A stretch of 64,000 bases of DNA from Vaginimicrobium propionicum (GTDB lineage: Bacteria; Actinomycetota; Actinomycetes; Propionibacteriales; Propionibacteriaceae). Location: positions 1,116,001-1,180,000 of the forward strand of contig NZ_LT706985.1 in NCBI RefSeq assembly GCF_900155645.1. Reading direction: 5' to 3'. The notes beneath the pieces are model-generated. The model was given only the letters and a program-made list of their open reading frames with translations, was not told the origin of the DNA and ran no database searches. Both the position numbers and the translations under genes were made by a program. Position 1 is the stretch's first letter. Each line of letters begins with the position of its first letter. Positions 28,709-37,866 of the stretch are shown here, in pieces.

Positions 28709-30046
28709 TTAACGATCAACTCCACCCATCACTGGGTCAATTGACGCGACCGCCATGACTAGATCGGATAGCATTCCGCCCTCGCACATTAGCGGCAGCG
28801 CTTGAACGTGGTGGAAACCTGGATCACGCATGTGAGAGCGATAAGGCCTAGTGCCACCATCTGAAACAACATGCATTCCCAACTCGCCAGACGGACCTTC
28901 AACAGCGACGTAAACCTGTCCGGCAGGCACATTGAAACCTTGAGTAACTTTTTTGAAGTGATGGATCAAACCTTCCATCGACTCACCCATGATGTGCTTA
29001 ATGTGCTCATTCGAGTTACCTTGACCATCTGAACCAACCGTCAAATCGGACGGCCAAGAAATCCGCTCATCAGTAACCCGATAGGGCTCGCCTCTGGATT
29101 CAACCAATGCGTCACGAACCTGCTCAACAATGCGAATAGATTGCTGCATCTCATCGCAACGAATCTTGAACCGCCCGTAAGCGTCACAAGTGTTTTCGTA
29201 GCAAACATCGAAATCGTATTCAGGGTAAGTCAGATAAGGCTGCGTCTTGCGTAAATCCCAAGGAATCCCAGCGGCGCGCAGCACTGGCCCGGTAGCACCC
29301 ATCATCGTGCAACCGGTAAGATCCAAATACCCGGCCCCTTGTAGACGTCCCTTGAAAATGGGGCTTTCTAGGGTATAATCGCCAATCTCGTGGATATTTT
29401 TCTTCATATCCACAATCAGCTGGTCAAGTAGATCAATACCATCATTGGGCAGATCATTCTGAACACCGCCTGGTCGAATATAGGCGTTATTCATGCGTAA
29501 ACCAGTGACCGCCTCGGTAAATTCGAGAATACGTTCCCGCTCACGTAACCCAACCTCTTGCGGGCTAGTAGCGCCTAACTCCAAACAGTTAGCACCCACA
29601 GCAGTCAAGTGAGACGCAATACGGTTGATCTCAAGCATCAAGACACGTAGATCTTGGCCGCGACGCGGAATCTGATCTTCGATTCCTAAAAGTTTATCGA
29701 CCGCCATCGAATAAACCGCCTCATTGGAAATCCCAGAAACGTAATTCATTCGAGTCGTGAACGCACTACCTTGAGTCCACGAACGGTATTCCATGGTCTT
29801 TTCAATACCGGTATGTAAGAAACCAATACCCGGACGCATGGACTGGACAGTTTCCCCGTCCATTTCAACAATAAAGCGCATCACGCCGTGAGTCGATGGG
29901 TGCACCGGCCCGATATTGACGACGATTGCCTCTTCAGCTCGACCCGCCCGCTCGGCAACTATCTCGTCCCAATCGCCGCCATTGACATAGTAGGTAGCGT
30001 CAGTTGGCGCTTCATCTGGGGCCGCGTAAATATCTTCTTGGCTCAT
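28709..30046 (-). CDS. nuoD: NADH-quinone oxidoreductase subunit D
   Basis: A 445-aa subunit related to the hydrogenase large subunit; with NuoB it forms the quinone-binding site. The conserved NIGPVHPSTHGVMRFIVEMDGE, GFLHTGIEKTMEYRSW and RDPGFHHVQALP are visible. The start follows GGAGCTACCAGCT and overlaps nuoC by 4 nt. Confidence 0.97.
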   Translation of the reverse strand: MSQEDIYAAPDEAPTDATYYVNGGDWDEIVAERAGRAEEAIVVNIGPVHPSTHGVMRFIVEMDGETVQSMRPGIGFLHTGIEKTMEYRSWTQGSAFTTRMNYVSGISNEAVYSMAVDKLLGIEDQIPRRGQDLRVLMLEINRIASHLTAVGANCLELGATSPQEVGLRERERILEFTEAVTGLRMNNAYIRPGGVQNDLPNDGIDLLDQLIVDMKKNIHEIGDYTLESPIFKGRLQGAGYLDLTGCTMMGATGPVLRAAGIPWDLRKTQPYLTYPEYDFDVCYENTCDAYGRFKIRCDEMQQSIRIVEQVRDALVESRGEPYRVTDERISWPSDLTVGSDGQGNSNEHIKHIMGESMEGLIHHFKKVTQGFNVPAGQVYVAVEGPSGELGMHVVSDGGTRPYRSHMRDPGFHHVQALPLMCEGGMLSDLVMAVASIDPVMGGVDR

Positions 30047-30798
30047 AGCTGGTAGCTCCTACGCTCGTCTGGCGGGGGGACGACGGCACCCTTAAACTCC
30101 ACTGGGATACCGCCAAGTGGGTAATCTTTGCGCTGCGGGTAACCCTCCCAATCGTCTGGCATGAGGATTCGAGTCAACCCTGGATGGTGATCAAAAATCA
30201 CTCCAAACATGTCATAAGTTTCACGTTCGTCGTAGTCAGCCATGGGATAGATAGGAGTTAAAGATTCTACATGCGGGTTATCAACCGGCAATTCAACCTC
30301 TAACCCGATCCGTCGGTTGTGCGTCATAGACAGCAGGTGATAAACCACGTGAAGTTCGCGCCCTTTGAGGTTCGGGTAGTGGACGCCCGACAGATTCATG
30401 ATGACCTCAAAGCGTAGTTCAGGGTCATCGCGTAGCACTTTGGCCAGCTCTTTCAGCTTGTCTGCAACGACTACGAAAGTTATCTGGTCACGCCAAATAG
30501 AAACTCTGGTAGCAAAACCTGGGACTAACTCAGCCATCCGGTTAGCCACATCGTCAAACCAACCACCAAATGGCGGAACTACTGAAGCACCACCCAACTC
30601 AACTTCTCTTACAATTCCAGCAAAACCGGACGTATCCCCTGAAGCTCCGGAGCCGTCACCGTACATACCCTTGTGCACCGCAATTACGTTGTCTTGACTG
30701 GTGATGCTTTCACAAAATAGTTCACGCAGATGTGGGTGCGTGGCGTAGATTTCTGGCTCTAAATTTGCGGTGGTGTCTAGCTCATCGGACTGGCTCAT
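30043..30798 (-). CDS. nuoC: NADH-quinone oxidoreductase subunit C
   Basis: A 251-aa cofactor-free subunit of the connecting module. The signature [22 protein letters not shown] and the following [24 protein letters not shown] are intact. The N-terminal 30 residues are variable. Coupled to nuoB and nuoD by 4-nt overlaps. Confidence 0.96.
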   Translation of the reverse strand: MSQSDELDTTANLEPEIYATHPHLRELFCESITSQDNVIAVHKGMYGDGSGASGDTSGFAGIVREVELGGASVVPPFGGWFDDVANRMAELVPGFATRVSIWRDQITFVVVADKLKELAKVLRDDPELRFEVIMNLSGVHYPNLKGRELHVVYHLLSMTHNRRIGLEVELPVDNPHVESLTPIYPMADYDERETYDMFGVIFDHHPGLTRILMPDDWEGYPQRKDYPLGGIPVEFKGAVVPPPDERRSYQL

Positions 30799-31352
30799 CG
30801 CATAAGCCCTTTCTGCTCGATCAATGCGGGCTTGGTCAGGGCTTTTGCTTCGTTTTCAGCGATCTCATCGATACGATGACGACCCATCTTAGCTCTATAT
30901 ACTTCACTGTTGCGCAGCTTAAAGATGGCGTCAATCAACATATCTGGACGCGGCGGGCAACCAGGAACATAGATATCAACAGGAATAATATGGTCAACGC
31001 CTTGAACAACAGCGTAGTTATTGAACATGCCGCCACTGGAGGCGCAAACACCCATGGCTATTGACCATTTCGGATTGGGCATTTGATCCCACATCTGCCT
31101 AACCACTGGGGCTAATTTCTGCGGAACTCGCCCTGCCACAATCATTAAGTCAGCTTGACGCGGGGAAGCTCGGAAAACTTCCATACCCCAACGCGCACCG
31201 TCATGACGTGGCCCACCGAACTGCATCATCTCAATGGCACAGCAAGCCAGACCCATCGTCAACGGCCAAAAAGAAGTTTTCCGCGTCCACCCAGCAATGG
31301 TCTCGACGGTAGTAAGAGCCACCCCAGCGGGGATTTTATCTTCCCAACCCAT
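30795..31352 (-). CDS. nuoB: NADH-quinone oxidoreductase subunit B
   Basis: A 185-aa subunit holding cluster N2, the last iron-sulfur centre before quinone. The ligands lie in [10 protein letters not shown] (adjacent Cys pair), [11 protein letters not shown] and [11 protein letters not shown]. It sits between nuoA (11-bp gap) and nuoC (4-nt overlap). Confidence 0.97.
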   Translation of the reverse strand: MGWEDKIPAGVALTTVETIAGWTRKTSFWPLTMGLACCAIEMMQFGGPRHDGARWGMEVFRASPRQADLMIVAGRVPQKLAPVVRQMWDQMPNPKWSIAMGVCASSGGMFNNYAVVQGVDHIIPVDIYVPGCPPRPDMLIDAIFKLRNSEVYRAKMGRHRIDEIAENEAKALTKPALIEQKGLMR

Positions 31353-31363
31353 AGCTTAAAATC

Positions 31364-31723
31364 TCACTCCCATTCCAGGCCGCCACGGCGCCACACGTAG
31401 AAGAACGAGAACGCGACTGCCACCACAAAAACGATCATCGCCACCAGAGCAAAAACGCTTAGTTTGTCGAAAGCCACAGCCCAGGGATAGAGGAAGACGA
31501 TCTCGATATCAAAAACGATGAAGAGCATGGCGATGATGTAGTACTTAACCGAGAACCGAGCGCCACCCGCAGGTTGCGGAGTGGGTTGAACACCACACTC
31601 AAAGGAATCGTACTTCGTCAGGTTAAAACGCGACGGACCTACTTTCGTCGACACGAAGATCATAACCACAACGAAAATGGCCGCCAACGCCACCATAACG
31701 ATGATGGGGATGTAGGGATTCAC
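31364..31723 (-). CDS. nuoA: NADH-quinone oxidoreductase subunit A
   Basis: A 119-aa, three-transmembrane subunit and first gene of the 14-gene operon. The conserved TKYDSFECGVQP loop, which holds the quinone-chamber Cys, and the acidic FIVFDIEIVFLYPWA helix are present. The GTG start at 31723 has GGAAGGAAGGG upstream. It shares its G with the stop codon of a 25-codon upstream reading frame. Confidence 0.95.
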   Translation of the reverse strand: MNPYIPIIVMVALAAIFVVVMIFVSTKVGPSRFNLTKYDSFECGVQPTPQPAGGARFSVKYYIIAMLFIVFDIEIVFLYPWAVAFDKLSVFALVAMIVFVVAVAFSFFYVWRRGGLEWE

Positions 31724-31800
31724 TAGACACCCTTCCTTTCCATCCGCTCAAATTCTTGGTGCAGAACCTCGAGACCGAAAGTCCTAGATTCTGCGGACAT
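31723..31800 (-). CDS. Possible 25-codon upstream reading frame of nuoA
   Basis: ATG at 31800 to TAG at 31723-31725. The deduced peptide begins MSAESRTFGLEVLHQEFERM and ends ERKGV. The stop and the nuoA GTG overlap as TAGTG, and the nuoA ribosome binding site lies inside the frame, so translation of this frame could couple to nuoA. There is no good ribosome binding site of its own. TAGAAT lies 4 nt and TATAGA 12 nt before the ATG, so the transcript start may lie very near it. Coding status is uncertain. Confidence 0.3.
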   Translation of the reverse strand: MSAESRTFGLEVLHQEFERMERKGV

Positions 31801-31918
31801 AGCGATTCTACTTCTATAGTCTGATAATTTCATCTGCGGTACCTGACCACAGCACCCTGACAGCAGGGATTCTACCTATTCTAAGGGCACACGCCACCTG
31901 GTGTCCATCGTCTCTAAC
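31801..31918 (-). promoter_or_regulatory. Region upstream of the nuo operon
   Basis: A non-coding gap between menJ and nuoA that must hold the nuo promoter. A likely -10 is GACTAT or TATAGA (minus strand, about 31811-31821); no convincing -35 was found. An inverted repeat CCCTG-ACAG-CAGGG (31855-31868) lies about 35 bp upstream of the -10 and could be an activator or repressor site. Function is inferred from position only. Confidence 0.4.
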
Positions 31919-33241
31919 CTAAGCATTCGGAGCCATTCTCGCTAATGCGTTGATGAGACGATCCATCCAGTCACCGTCGTAACGATCGGTCAGATTGGCT
32001 AATAATTTATGAACTAAACGCATGAGAGTTTTTCTGGGCAATCCGTACTTGACACACAGACTCATAATCGTCGGATTGCCGATTAGTTTGGCAAACACAT
32101 GGCCTAGCCTGAAATATCCACCAAAGCGATCACCTAATTCGCTGGCATAGCGATTAAGCGCTAACTCACCACTTTCAGTTCCTATACCTCGACCGAAAGC
32201 TTCAACTATGCACTGGGCGGCGAGTTCACCAGCCTCCAGGGCGTAATCAATCCCCTCACCGTTGAATGGGCTAATCATGCCGCCGATATCGCCAACCAGC
32301 AGAACACCATTTTTATAGTGCGGTTTGCGATTAAAGGCCATCGCCAGCCCAGCGCCCTTTATTTCACACTGCTGATGTTGCGAATCGAAATGCCAATTCG
32401 GGTCAGTACTAGCTAGCCAGCGTTCCATCAAGGCGCGGTAATTGGTTTTCTGAAAAGCCGGAGACGAGCTCAGCATCCCTAATCCAACGTTGCAGACGCC
32501 GTTACCGGCAGGAAAAATCCAGCCATATCCGGGCAACAAATTAGATTGACCAGGTCTTCCGTCCCACAGTTGAAGATGAGAAATCATCCAATCGCTGTCA
32601 GCAAGCGGCGAGCGATAATAGGCGCGTACCGCAACACCCATCGGACGACGCTGGTTGCGCCTGATACCTAATTGGGTAGCCAACCGACCTGAATTACCAG
32701 TGGCCAATACAACCACCTGGGCGCGCAACCGACGCTTATCTGCCGTCCTCACACCACATACCCGGCCTGCACCATCAAAAATCCAGTCCTCAACTTTTAA
32801 TCCCGTTAATAGTTGAGCGCCTGCCTCTACTGCTACGCCTGCCAAAATATCGTCAAGTATTAGCCGTGGGCATACCAGACCGTAGTCAGGAAAATCAGCC
32901 AATTCCGGCCAAGGCATATCGAATGGTTCAGGACGGTCACCGTAGACTCTAAGCCCTAAGTTTCGCTGCCAACCATTGCCCGGCGAAGTATCCAACCCAA
33001 GTCTGGTCAGCATTCGCACAGCACGCGGCGTCAGTCCGTCCCCGCAGATTTTGTCTCGCGGAAATTGCGCTTTATCTACCAGTAGCACGTCCAAGCCGCA
33101 ACGAGCCAAGAATGTGGCAGTCGACGAGCCAGCTGGCCCAGCCCCGACGACTATCACTTGAGCATCTAGGTCACCTGCTGGCAAAGGTGCAACTAATTGC
33201 GACGCTCGTGGGCCCTTTGGCTCAACAATGTCAGCACTCAT
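31919..33241 (-). CDS. menJ: Geranylgeranyl reductase family FAD enzyme, probable menaquinone reductase MenJ
   Basis: A 440-aa flavoprotein. The N-terminal Rossmann motif VIVVGAGPAGSSTATFLA binds FAD; KICGDGLTPRAVRML and LLVGDIGGMISPFNGEGIDY are hallmarks of the geranylgeranyl reductase family. In mycobacteria MenJ saturates one isoprene unit of menaquinone-9. Location between nuo and menF, with grcC and menG nearby, favours that role over saturation of a dolichol- or archaeal-type lipid. The ribosome binding site is AGAAAGGTC. The last about 100 residues are helical and may associate with the membrane. Divergent from menF across 146 bp that contain a direct repeat. Confidence 0.85.
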   Translation of the reverse strand: MSADIVEPKGPRASQLVAPLPAGDLDAQVIVVGAGPAGSSTATFLARCGLDVLLVDKAQFPRDKICGDGLTPRAVRMLTRLGLDTSPGNGWQRNLGLRVYGDRPEPFDMPWPELADFPDYGLVCPRLILDDILAGVAVEAGAQLLTGLKVEDWIFDGAGRVCGVRTADKRRLRAQVVVLATGNSGRLATQLGIRRNQRRPMGVAVRAYYRSPLADSDWMISHLQLWDGRPGQSNLLPGYGWIFPAGNGVCNVGLGMLSSSPAFQKTNYRALMERWLASTDPNWHFDSQHQQCEIKGAGLAMAFNRKPHYKNGVLLVGDIGGMISPFNGEGIDYALEAGELAAQCIVEAFGRGIGTESGELALNRYASELGDRFGGYFRLGHVFAKLIGNPTIMSLCVKYGLPRKTLMRLVHKLLANLTDRYDGDWMDRLINALARMAPNA

Positions 33242-33255
33242 TTGTGACCTTTCTG

Positions 33256-33320
33256 TAACGAAAGCAGTCTAGGGCTTGAAGATGACCTAGCCAAACCAGA
33301 TTTGAGTTAACGAAAGCGGT
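33256..33320. repeat. Spaced direct repeat in the menJ-menF intergenic region
   Basis: TAACGAAAGCAGT at 33256-33268 and TAACGAAAGCGGT at 33308-33320 match at 12 of 13 positions in the same orientation, 52 bp apart, close to five helical turns. The first copy lies just upstream of the menJ ribosome binding site, the second about 68 bp before the menF start. The arrangement is operator-like; no factor can be named. Confidence 0.45.
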
Positions 33321-33387
33321 TTTGAAAAGCAACTGGGGCTCTCTAAGACGCTACTATTTTTGCTCAAGGTTCGCTAACGTCAGAGAC

Positions 33388-34635
33388 GTGTTGATTAATC
33401 CGGCATCTTCGCGACTGCATGCATCGACTATCCAAATCAAGAATCCAGGGTCACTAAGGAAGTTCCTAACGCCAGACGGGGTGGCTTTCGGCGATGGCCT
33501 AAACTCAGTTGTCGGGGTCGGTGAAGTAGCCAGATTTGAGACGAAATCTATAGATGAGGCTTCTCAGTGGTGGGCGGAATTGACCGCAATACTGGAAAAT
33601 GAAACTGAGATGCCCGGAAAATACGGTGTCGGCCCGTTAGCTCTAGGCTCTTTTCTTTTTGACCCTGAATCCAGCGAACAAAAATCCGTATTAGTGGTGC
33701 CAGAAACCCTCATTGGCCACCGCGACGGAATCTTTTGGCTAACTAAAATTGGCTACGACCGGGTAGAGGCGACGTTACCCCCGGTTGCAGAACCAGCTAT
33801 TAAGCCTGGGAAAGTTGAATTCCTGCCAGGCCAATTAGACGAAGCCACCTGGATGCGCACTGTTGAGCAAGCAGTGACGGATATTCGAGCGGGCAAGGCT
33901 GAAAAAATTGTGCTAGCACGAGATATCTGCGGGCAATGCGAGGGCGTGATCGATCCTCGTTGGGTCTTTAATAATCTGCTCGCCGAATACCGCAATTCCT
34001 GGAATTACTTGGTTGAGGGCCTAGTTGGTTCTTCCCCTGAGATTTTGGTGCGCCGCGAAAATGGCTTAACAACTTCTCGTGTATTGGCTGGCACTATGCC
34101 CAGATTGGATGAAGTATCCGACACCGCTCAAGCCGCACGGCTGATTGCCTCTAATAAAGACATGCGCGAACATCGTTACGCTGTTGCCTCAGTTATTGAA
34201 GCATTGAAGCCACTGCTAAACGGCATGCATGCGCCCGAGGCACCATATGTTCTAACGTTGCCGAATTTGCTCCACTTAGCCACCGACATCTGTGGGGTTT
34301 CCGACCCTGATATGAACACACTTACTCTGGCACAAGCAGTTCACCCCACTGCTGCAGTATGCGGCACACCGACAGCACAAGCTAAAGAGTGGATTGCTAA
34401 GCACGAGTTAATGGATCGTGGACGCTATGCCGGCCCGGTTGGGTGGATGGATGTCCAAGGCGATGGAGAATGGGCGTTAGCACTGCGGTGCGGGCAAGTC
34501 TGCGCAGACGACCCACACAAGATGAAGCTCTTTGCCGGTGCTGGAATTGTCGCGGAATCTCGTCCCCACTCTGAGCTAGTTGAGACTGAAACGAAATTCA
34601 GGTTGATGAAAACCGCACTACGCGGTGCCGTTTAG
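33388..34635 (+). CDS. menF: Isochorismate synthase
   Basis: A 415-aa chorismate-utilising enzyme converting chorismate to isochorismate, the entry to menaquinone synthesis. The family segments KIVLARDI, LVEGLVGSSPEILVRREN, RVLAGTMP, HRYAVASVIEAL, HPTAAVCGTP, YAGPVGWMDVQGDGEWALAL and ESRPHSELVETETKF cover the active site. An anthranilate or salicylate synthase is less likely given the men neighbours. Start: GTG at 33388 behind TAACGT-N7, which also puts the N-terminus where the family begins; a TTG at 33322 is the longer alternative. Confidence 0.9.
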   Translation: MLINPASSRLHASTIQIKNPGSLRKFLTPDGVAFGDGLNSVVGVGEVARFETKSIDEASQWWAELTAILENETEMPGKYGVGPLALGSFLFDPESSEQKSVLVVPETLIGHRDGIFWLTKIGYDRVEATLPPVAEPAIKPGKVEFLPGQLDEATWMRTVEQAVTDIRAGKAEKIVLARDICGQCEGVIDPRWVFNNLLAEYRNSWNYLVEGLVGSSPEILVRRENGLTTSRVLAGTMPRLDEVSDTAQAARLIASNKDMREHRYAVASVIEALKPLLNGMHAPEAPYVLTLPNLLHLATDICGVSDPDMNTLTLAQAVHPTAAVCGTPTAQAKEWIAKHELMDRGRYAGPVGWMDVQGDGEWALALRCGQVCADDPHKMKLFAGAGIVAESRPHSELVETETKFRLMKTALRGAV

Positions 34636-34655
34636 AGCCTTGATACCCAGCTTTA

Positions 34656-36434
34656 CTAGGGACGACGTCTAGGCGCAGCCGCGGAACGATGCACTATTTT
34701 GCGTTGCACTGGTTCAGACTGCGCTTTTTTGGCTGCGGCTAACTCTTTTTTCGCTTCCGCTTGACGTTCCATCATCTCTTCGGTGTCAACTCCACCAGAG
34801 CGCATAACCAAGTAGGCGATCAGCAGGATCACTAGCGAGATCAGCGGGGACAGGTTGAAGATTAACGGCAATGTACCCAAAGCTACGATGTCGAAACCAC
34901 GCAGCATATTCATGATCATGCCTGGTGGCATCGCTCCCATGCCGGTAGCGATCATCGGCGAGGAGTAGTCCGGGGGTTTTGCACTAACCCAGCGAATAGC
35001 TGCTATCCAGCCGGTAGCACCCATAACTAGAGCCAATTCAAAAGCCGTACCAATTTGATCTGGTGTCAAACCTGCTGAATCGGTTAACAAGAATGCTGGC
35101 GTAACACCAATCACCCACAGCAAAGCCAAGATACCTGGCGCAACGGTAGCAGCTGTCCTTAACCCAGTAGTGTCAAATGGGAAAGCCCTAGCCAAACCCT
35201 TAGTCCTGGTCAGTACCCGCAGCGAATCGAAGAAGGGAATCATCACGAACATCAGCAACAGAGACGAGAGCATTACCCCGAATAGCCCCATGCCAAGTGA
35301 CTCCACTGCATAAGGGACGACAGCGCTAACCAGTAAAATAATGACGTTTACCGGGTTTCGGACAAAGCGTTGAATATCGCGCCAGATAAGCGCCTTTGTG
35401 CCGGTGCCGCGTCCTCGAGCTGGCTTAACCTGCCCTTTGGCCAGGTATTTACGTTCAACGAGAATATCTCTCATCAATGCGAAATCGAGGGCGAAAGCAG
35501 CACCCTGCATACCAGAGAGCAAATCACCCCCACTTACGAGGCGAGCTCGACGTAGCCGGTTTAATCTGGCGAATCCGGCGACAGCAAAAATCAGAGCCAA
35601 CAGGGCGCCTGCTCCTAGCGCTACATAAGAAAACCCGTTTTGTGCTGACAGCCCAAGATTCAACCATTCCACTGAGACCCCGATGACCGCCAACAGCACA
35701 ACAGTTGTTAGCGCGCCTATGACTGCTTGAACGATACTAATTAAGACAGTCGAATCTGCTCCTTGCTGACTAGCCACAAATCCCGTAGCAGCACTAGCTG
35801 CTAGCCCAGCGGCAACAGCCCATGTGGCAGCTGCGGGGATCGCAAGACCCGTCAACATGCAAACAAGCATGGTAACCGCTGCAGCCACGGCGAATGCCAA
35901 CACTAGAACTCCAGCCAGGCGGGCACGCAAAATCCTGGCTCGGTTTATCGGCGCATCTAATAGCCAAGAGCCTTCGGCCGCAGAAGCAACTACCGGGCCA
36001 AATAATTTCGACAGACTTATGGCTAAAGCTGCCATAGCTGCGACCAGCAGCCAGGGCACCAACGATTGTGCATTTTTGCACGCATTAGTGTTGCACGTGG
36101 CTGCGTTCGCTTGAGCTTGGACGATTCCACCGATGAGCATTGCCCCGATGACCAAGATTGAAAAGACGGTCGTATAGCCAGAAGTTATAGCGTCCCAAAT
36201 GGTTCGGGTGGCGCGTCCTTTGCGCCAGTCCCTCATCAGGAGTTGGAGAGCTTTTTCGTCCGCTATGCCTAGATCAAATTCTTCAACATCAGCGAAAGTA
36301 CCCTCATAGACGTAGTCTTTTATAGCTTTGGCACGCTGGCTCGCCAACTCGGCTGACCGGTCATTTTTTTGACTGGGCTGGACTTGTTTTGGTCTAGACT
36401 GCTTGACGTTTCTCTTGCTACGTTTGCGACTCAC
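34656..36434 (-). CDS. DUF6297-like ABC transporter permease
   Basis: A 592-aa membrane protein of a family confined, as far as I know, to actinobacteria. An N-terminal basic, hydrophilic segment (1-60) precedes about 12 hydrophobic segments, with a cytoplasmic linker near residues 295-350 (ILVERKYLAKGQVKPARGRGTG). The C-terminal tail is charged (EEMMERQAEAKKELAAAKKAQ). Its start overlaps the ABC ATPase gene by 4 nt, so together they should form an exporter. No substrate is evident; the menaquinone genes alongside may be coincidental. Confidence 0.75.
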   Translation of the reverse strand: MSRKRSKRNVKQSRPKQVQPSQKNDRSAELASQRAKAIKDYVYEGTFADVEEFDLGIADEKALQLLMRDWRKGRATRTIWDAITSGYTTVFSILVIGAMLIGGIVQAQANAATCNTNACKNAQSLVPWLLVAAMAALAISLSKLFGPVVASAAEGSWLLDAPINRARILRARLAGVLVLAFAVAAAVTMLVCMLTGLAIPAAATWAVAAGLAASAATGFVASQQGADSTVLISIVQAVIGALTTVVLLAVIGVSVEWLNLGLSAQNGFSYVALGAGALLALIFAVAGFARLNRLRRARLVSGGDLLSGMQGAAFALDFALMRDILVERKYLAKGQVKPARGRGTGTKALIWRDIQRFVRNPVNVIILLVSAVVPYAVESLGMGLFGVMLSSLLLMFVMIPFFDSLRVLTRTKGLARAFPFDTTGLRTAATVAPGILALLWVIGVTPAFLLTDSAGLTPDQIGTAFELALVMGATGWIAAIRWVSAKPPDYSSPMIATGMGAMPPGMIMNMLRGFDIVALGTLPLIFNLSPLISLVILLIAYLVMRSGGVDTEEMMERQAEAKKELAAAKKAQSEPVQRKIVHRSAAAPRRRP

Positions 36435-37117
36435 AGTTCGTTCTCCTCAACGAGGGACTCGCTAACTTCAGCTGATTGTCCGACGCGAACCAGACGAGCT
36501 CCAACCGCTTCTACCAGACTTGGCTCGTGGCTGGCCATGACTACGGCTAGCCCTTTAGAAACCTCGTGTTTGAGCCGCTCACCTAACCAAGCGACACCCT
36601 CAACGTCTAGGCGTTGTTCTGGCTCGTCGAGCACCAATAACTTTTTCGGCCTAACAAATGCCGTAGCCAGAGCCAATCGACGGCGTTGACCACTGGACAG
36701 TGTGCCCGGCAATTGGCCAGATTGTGCCACCAATTGCACCTCTTCTAGCACGGAATCAACCAACTCATCAGGGTCTACCAAACCGTGTGCGCGAGCCAAG
36801 AGATCAAGATGTTCAACCACCGACAGGTCGGGGAAGAAATCTAGATCGTCAATCACAGTGGCCACGTCAGCCCTAAATTGGGGATCTGTTTCGCTAACCT
36901 TGCGACCGAAGACCTCGACCCGCCCTTCTGTTGGGCGATCTGCCCCAATCAAACACCTCAAGATGGTGGATTTACCTGACCCATTACGTCCGGTTAAAGC
37001 TATAGCTTCACCCGAAAATACCTTGAGGTTGAATCGGGAGACGATTGTGTGGTCGCCATATTTCTTCGTTAAGTCGGTAACTTTTAATACCAGTTCGCGC
37101 TTGGCCATGGAATCCAT
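36431..37117 (-). CDS. ABC transporter ATP-binding protein
   Basis: A 228-aa ATPase subunit. Walker A GRNGSGKST, signature LSSGQRRRLALA and Walker B KLLVLDEPEQRLD are complete; the catalytic Glu follows the Walker B Asp (DEP). The start is taken at the ATG at 37117 (MDSMAKRELVLK), with the ATG at 37108 as close alternative; the longer in-frame reading overlaps the divergent menG. Coupled to the DUF6297-like permease by a GTGA/ATGA-type overlap, predicting a two-subunit exporter working at the cell membrane. Confidence 0.87.
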   Translation of the reverse strand: MDSMAKRELVLKVTDLTKKYGDHTIVSRFNLKVFSGEAIALTGRNGSGKSTILRCLIGADRPTEGRVEVFGRKVSETDPQFRADVATVIDDLDFFPDLSVVEHLDLLARAHGLVDPDELVDSVLEEVQLVAQSGQLPGTLSSGQRRRLALATAFVRPKKLLVLDEPEQRLDVEGVAWLGERLKHEVSKGLAVVMASHEPSLVEAVGARLVRVGQSAEVSESLVEENEL

Positions 37118-37174
37118 TGTGGCCTGAACGAGACCGTGCGCCAAAGTTTTCTCGTTTGTGGCAATGTATATGGG

Positions 37175-37864
37175 GTGCATAAGCGGGCAGATCTAGACAA
37201 GAAACGAGCGCACGTTGCCGCCATGTTTGATGGTGTGGCTAGCCGCTATGACCTGATGAACGACCTAATGAGTTTCGGCCAGGTTCGACACTGGCGCACT
37301 CAGACAACGAAAGCCCTCGGATTAGAGCCCGGTCAAGTGGTGCTTGATTTGGCTGGTGGAACTGGAACCTCAACTTTGGCTGCCCGCAAGGCCGGTGCCA
37401 CAGTATTTCCAACAGATATTTCTATCGGGATGCTTAAAGAAGGCAAACGACGTCACCACCAGGTGACTTTCGTTGCAGGCGATGCCCTACAACTGCCCTA
37501 TATGGATAATGCATTTGACGCTGTCACCATCAGTTACGGCTTGCGTAATGTGGAAGACACCTTAACCGCATTAAAAGAGATGAGACGGGTTACTAAACCT
37601 GGGGGACGTATCGTCATCGCAGAATTTTCCACCCCAACTTGGGCTCCTTTCAGGCGCTTATATCAATGGCATTTGCATAATGTGCTGCCCGCTTTAGAAA
37701 AATTTAGTTCTAACGATGTGGCATATGACTACCTGGTCGAATCAATCTTGGCATGGCATAACCAAAGTGAGCTTGCTCAGCTGATGAACCGAGCTGGTTG
37801 GCGTCGAGTGGAGTGGAAAAACCTTACCGGCGGTATTGTCGCCTTACATCGTGGCTGGAAATAA
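37175..37864 (+). CDS. menG: Demethylmenaquinone methyltransferase
   Basis: A 229-aa UbiE/MenG-type SAM-dependent enzyme that methylates demethylmenaquinone, the last ring step of menaquinone synthesis. RADLDKKRAHVAAMFDGVAS and RYDLMNDLMSFGQVRHWR at the N-terminus, VLDLAGGTGTSTLAARKAGA (SAM-binding motif I), YGLRNVEDTLTALKEM and RVTKPGGRIVIAEFSTP are all diagnostic. The GTG at 37175 places the family start correctly; a GTG at 37136 would add 13 atypical residues. Divergent from the ABC exporter; the next gene begins 3 bp after its stop. Confidence 0.92.
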   Translation: MHKRADLDKKRAHVAAMFDGVASRYDLMNDLMSFGQVRHWRTQTTKALGLEPGQVVLDLAGGTGTSTLAARKAGATVFPTDISIGMLKEGKRRHHQVTFVAGDALQLPYMDNAFDAVTISYGLRNVEDTLTALKEMRRVTKPGGRIVIAEFSTPTWAPFRRLYQWHLHNVLPALEKFSSNDVAYDYLVESILAWHNQSELAQLMNRAGWRRVEWKNLTGGIVALHRGWK

Positions 37865-37866
37865 CT

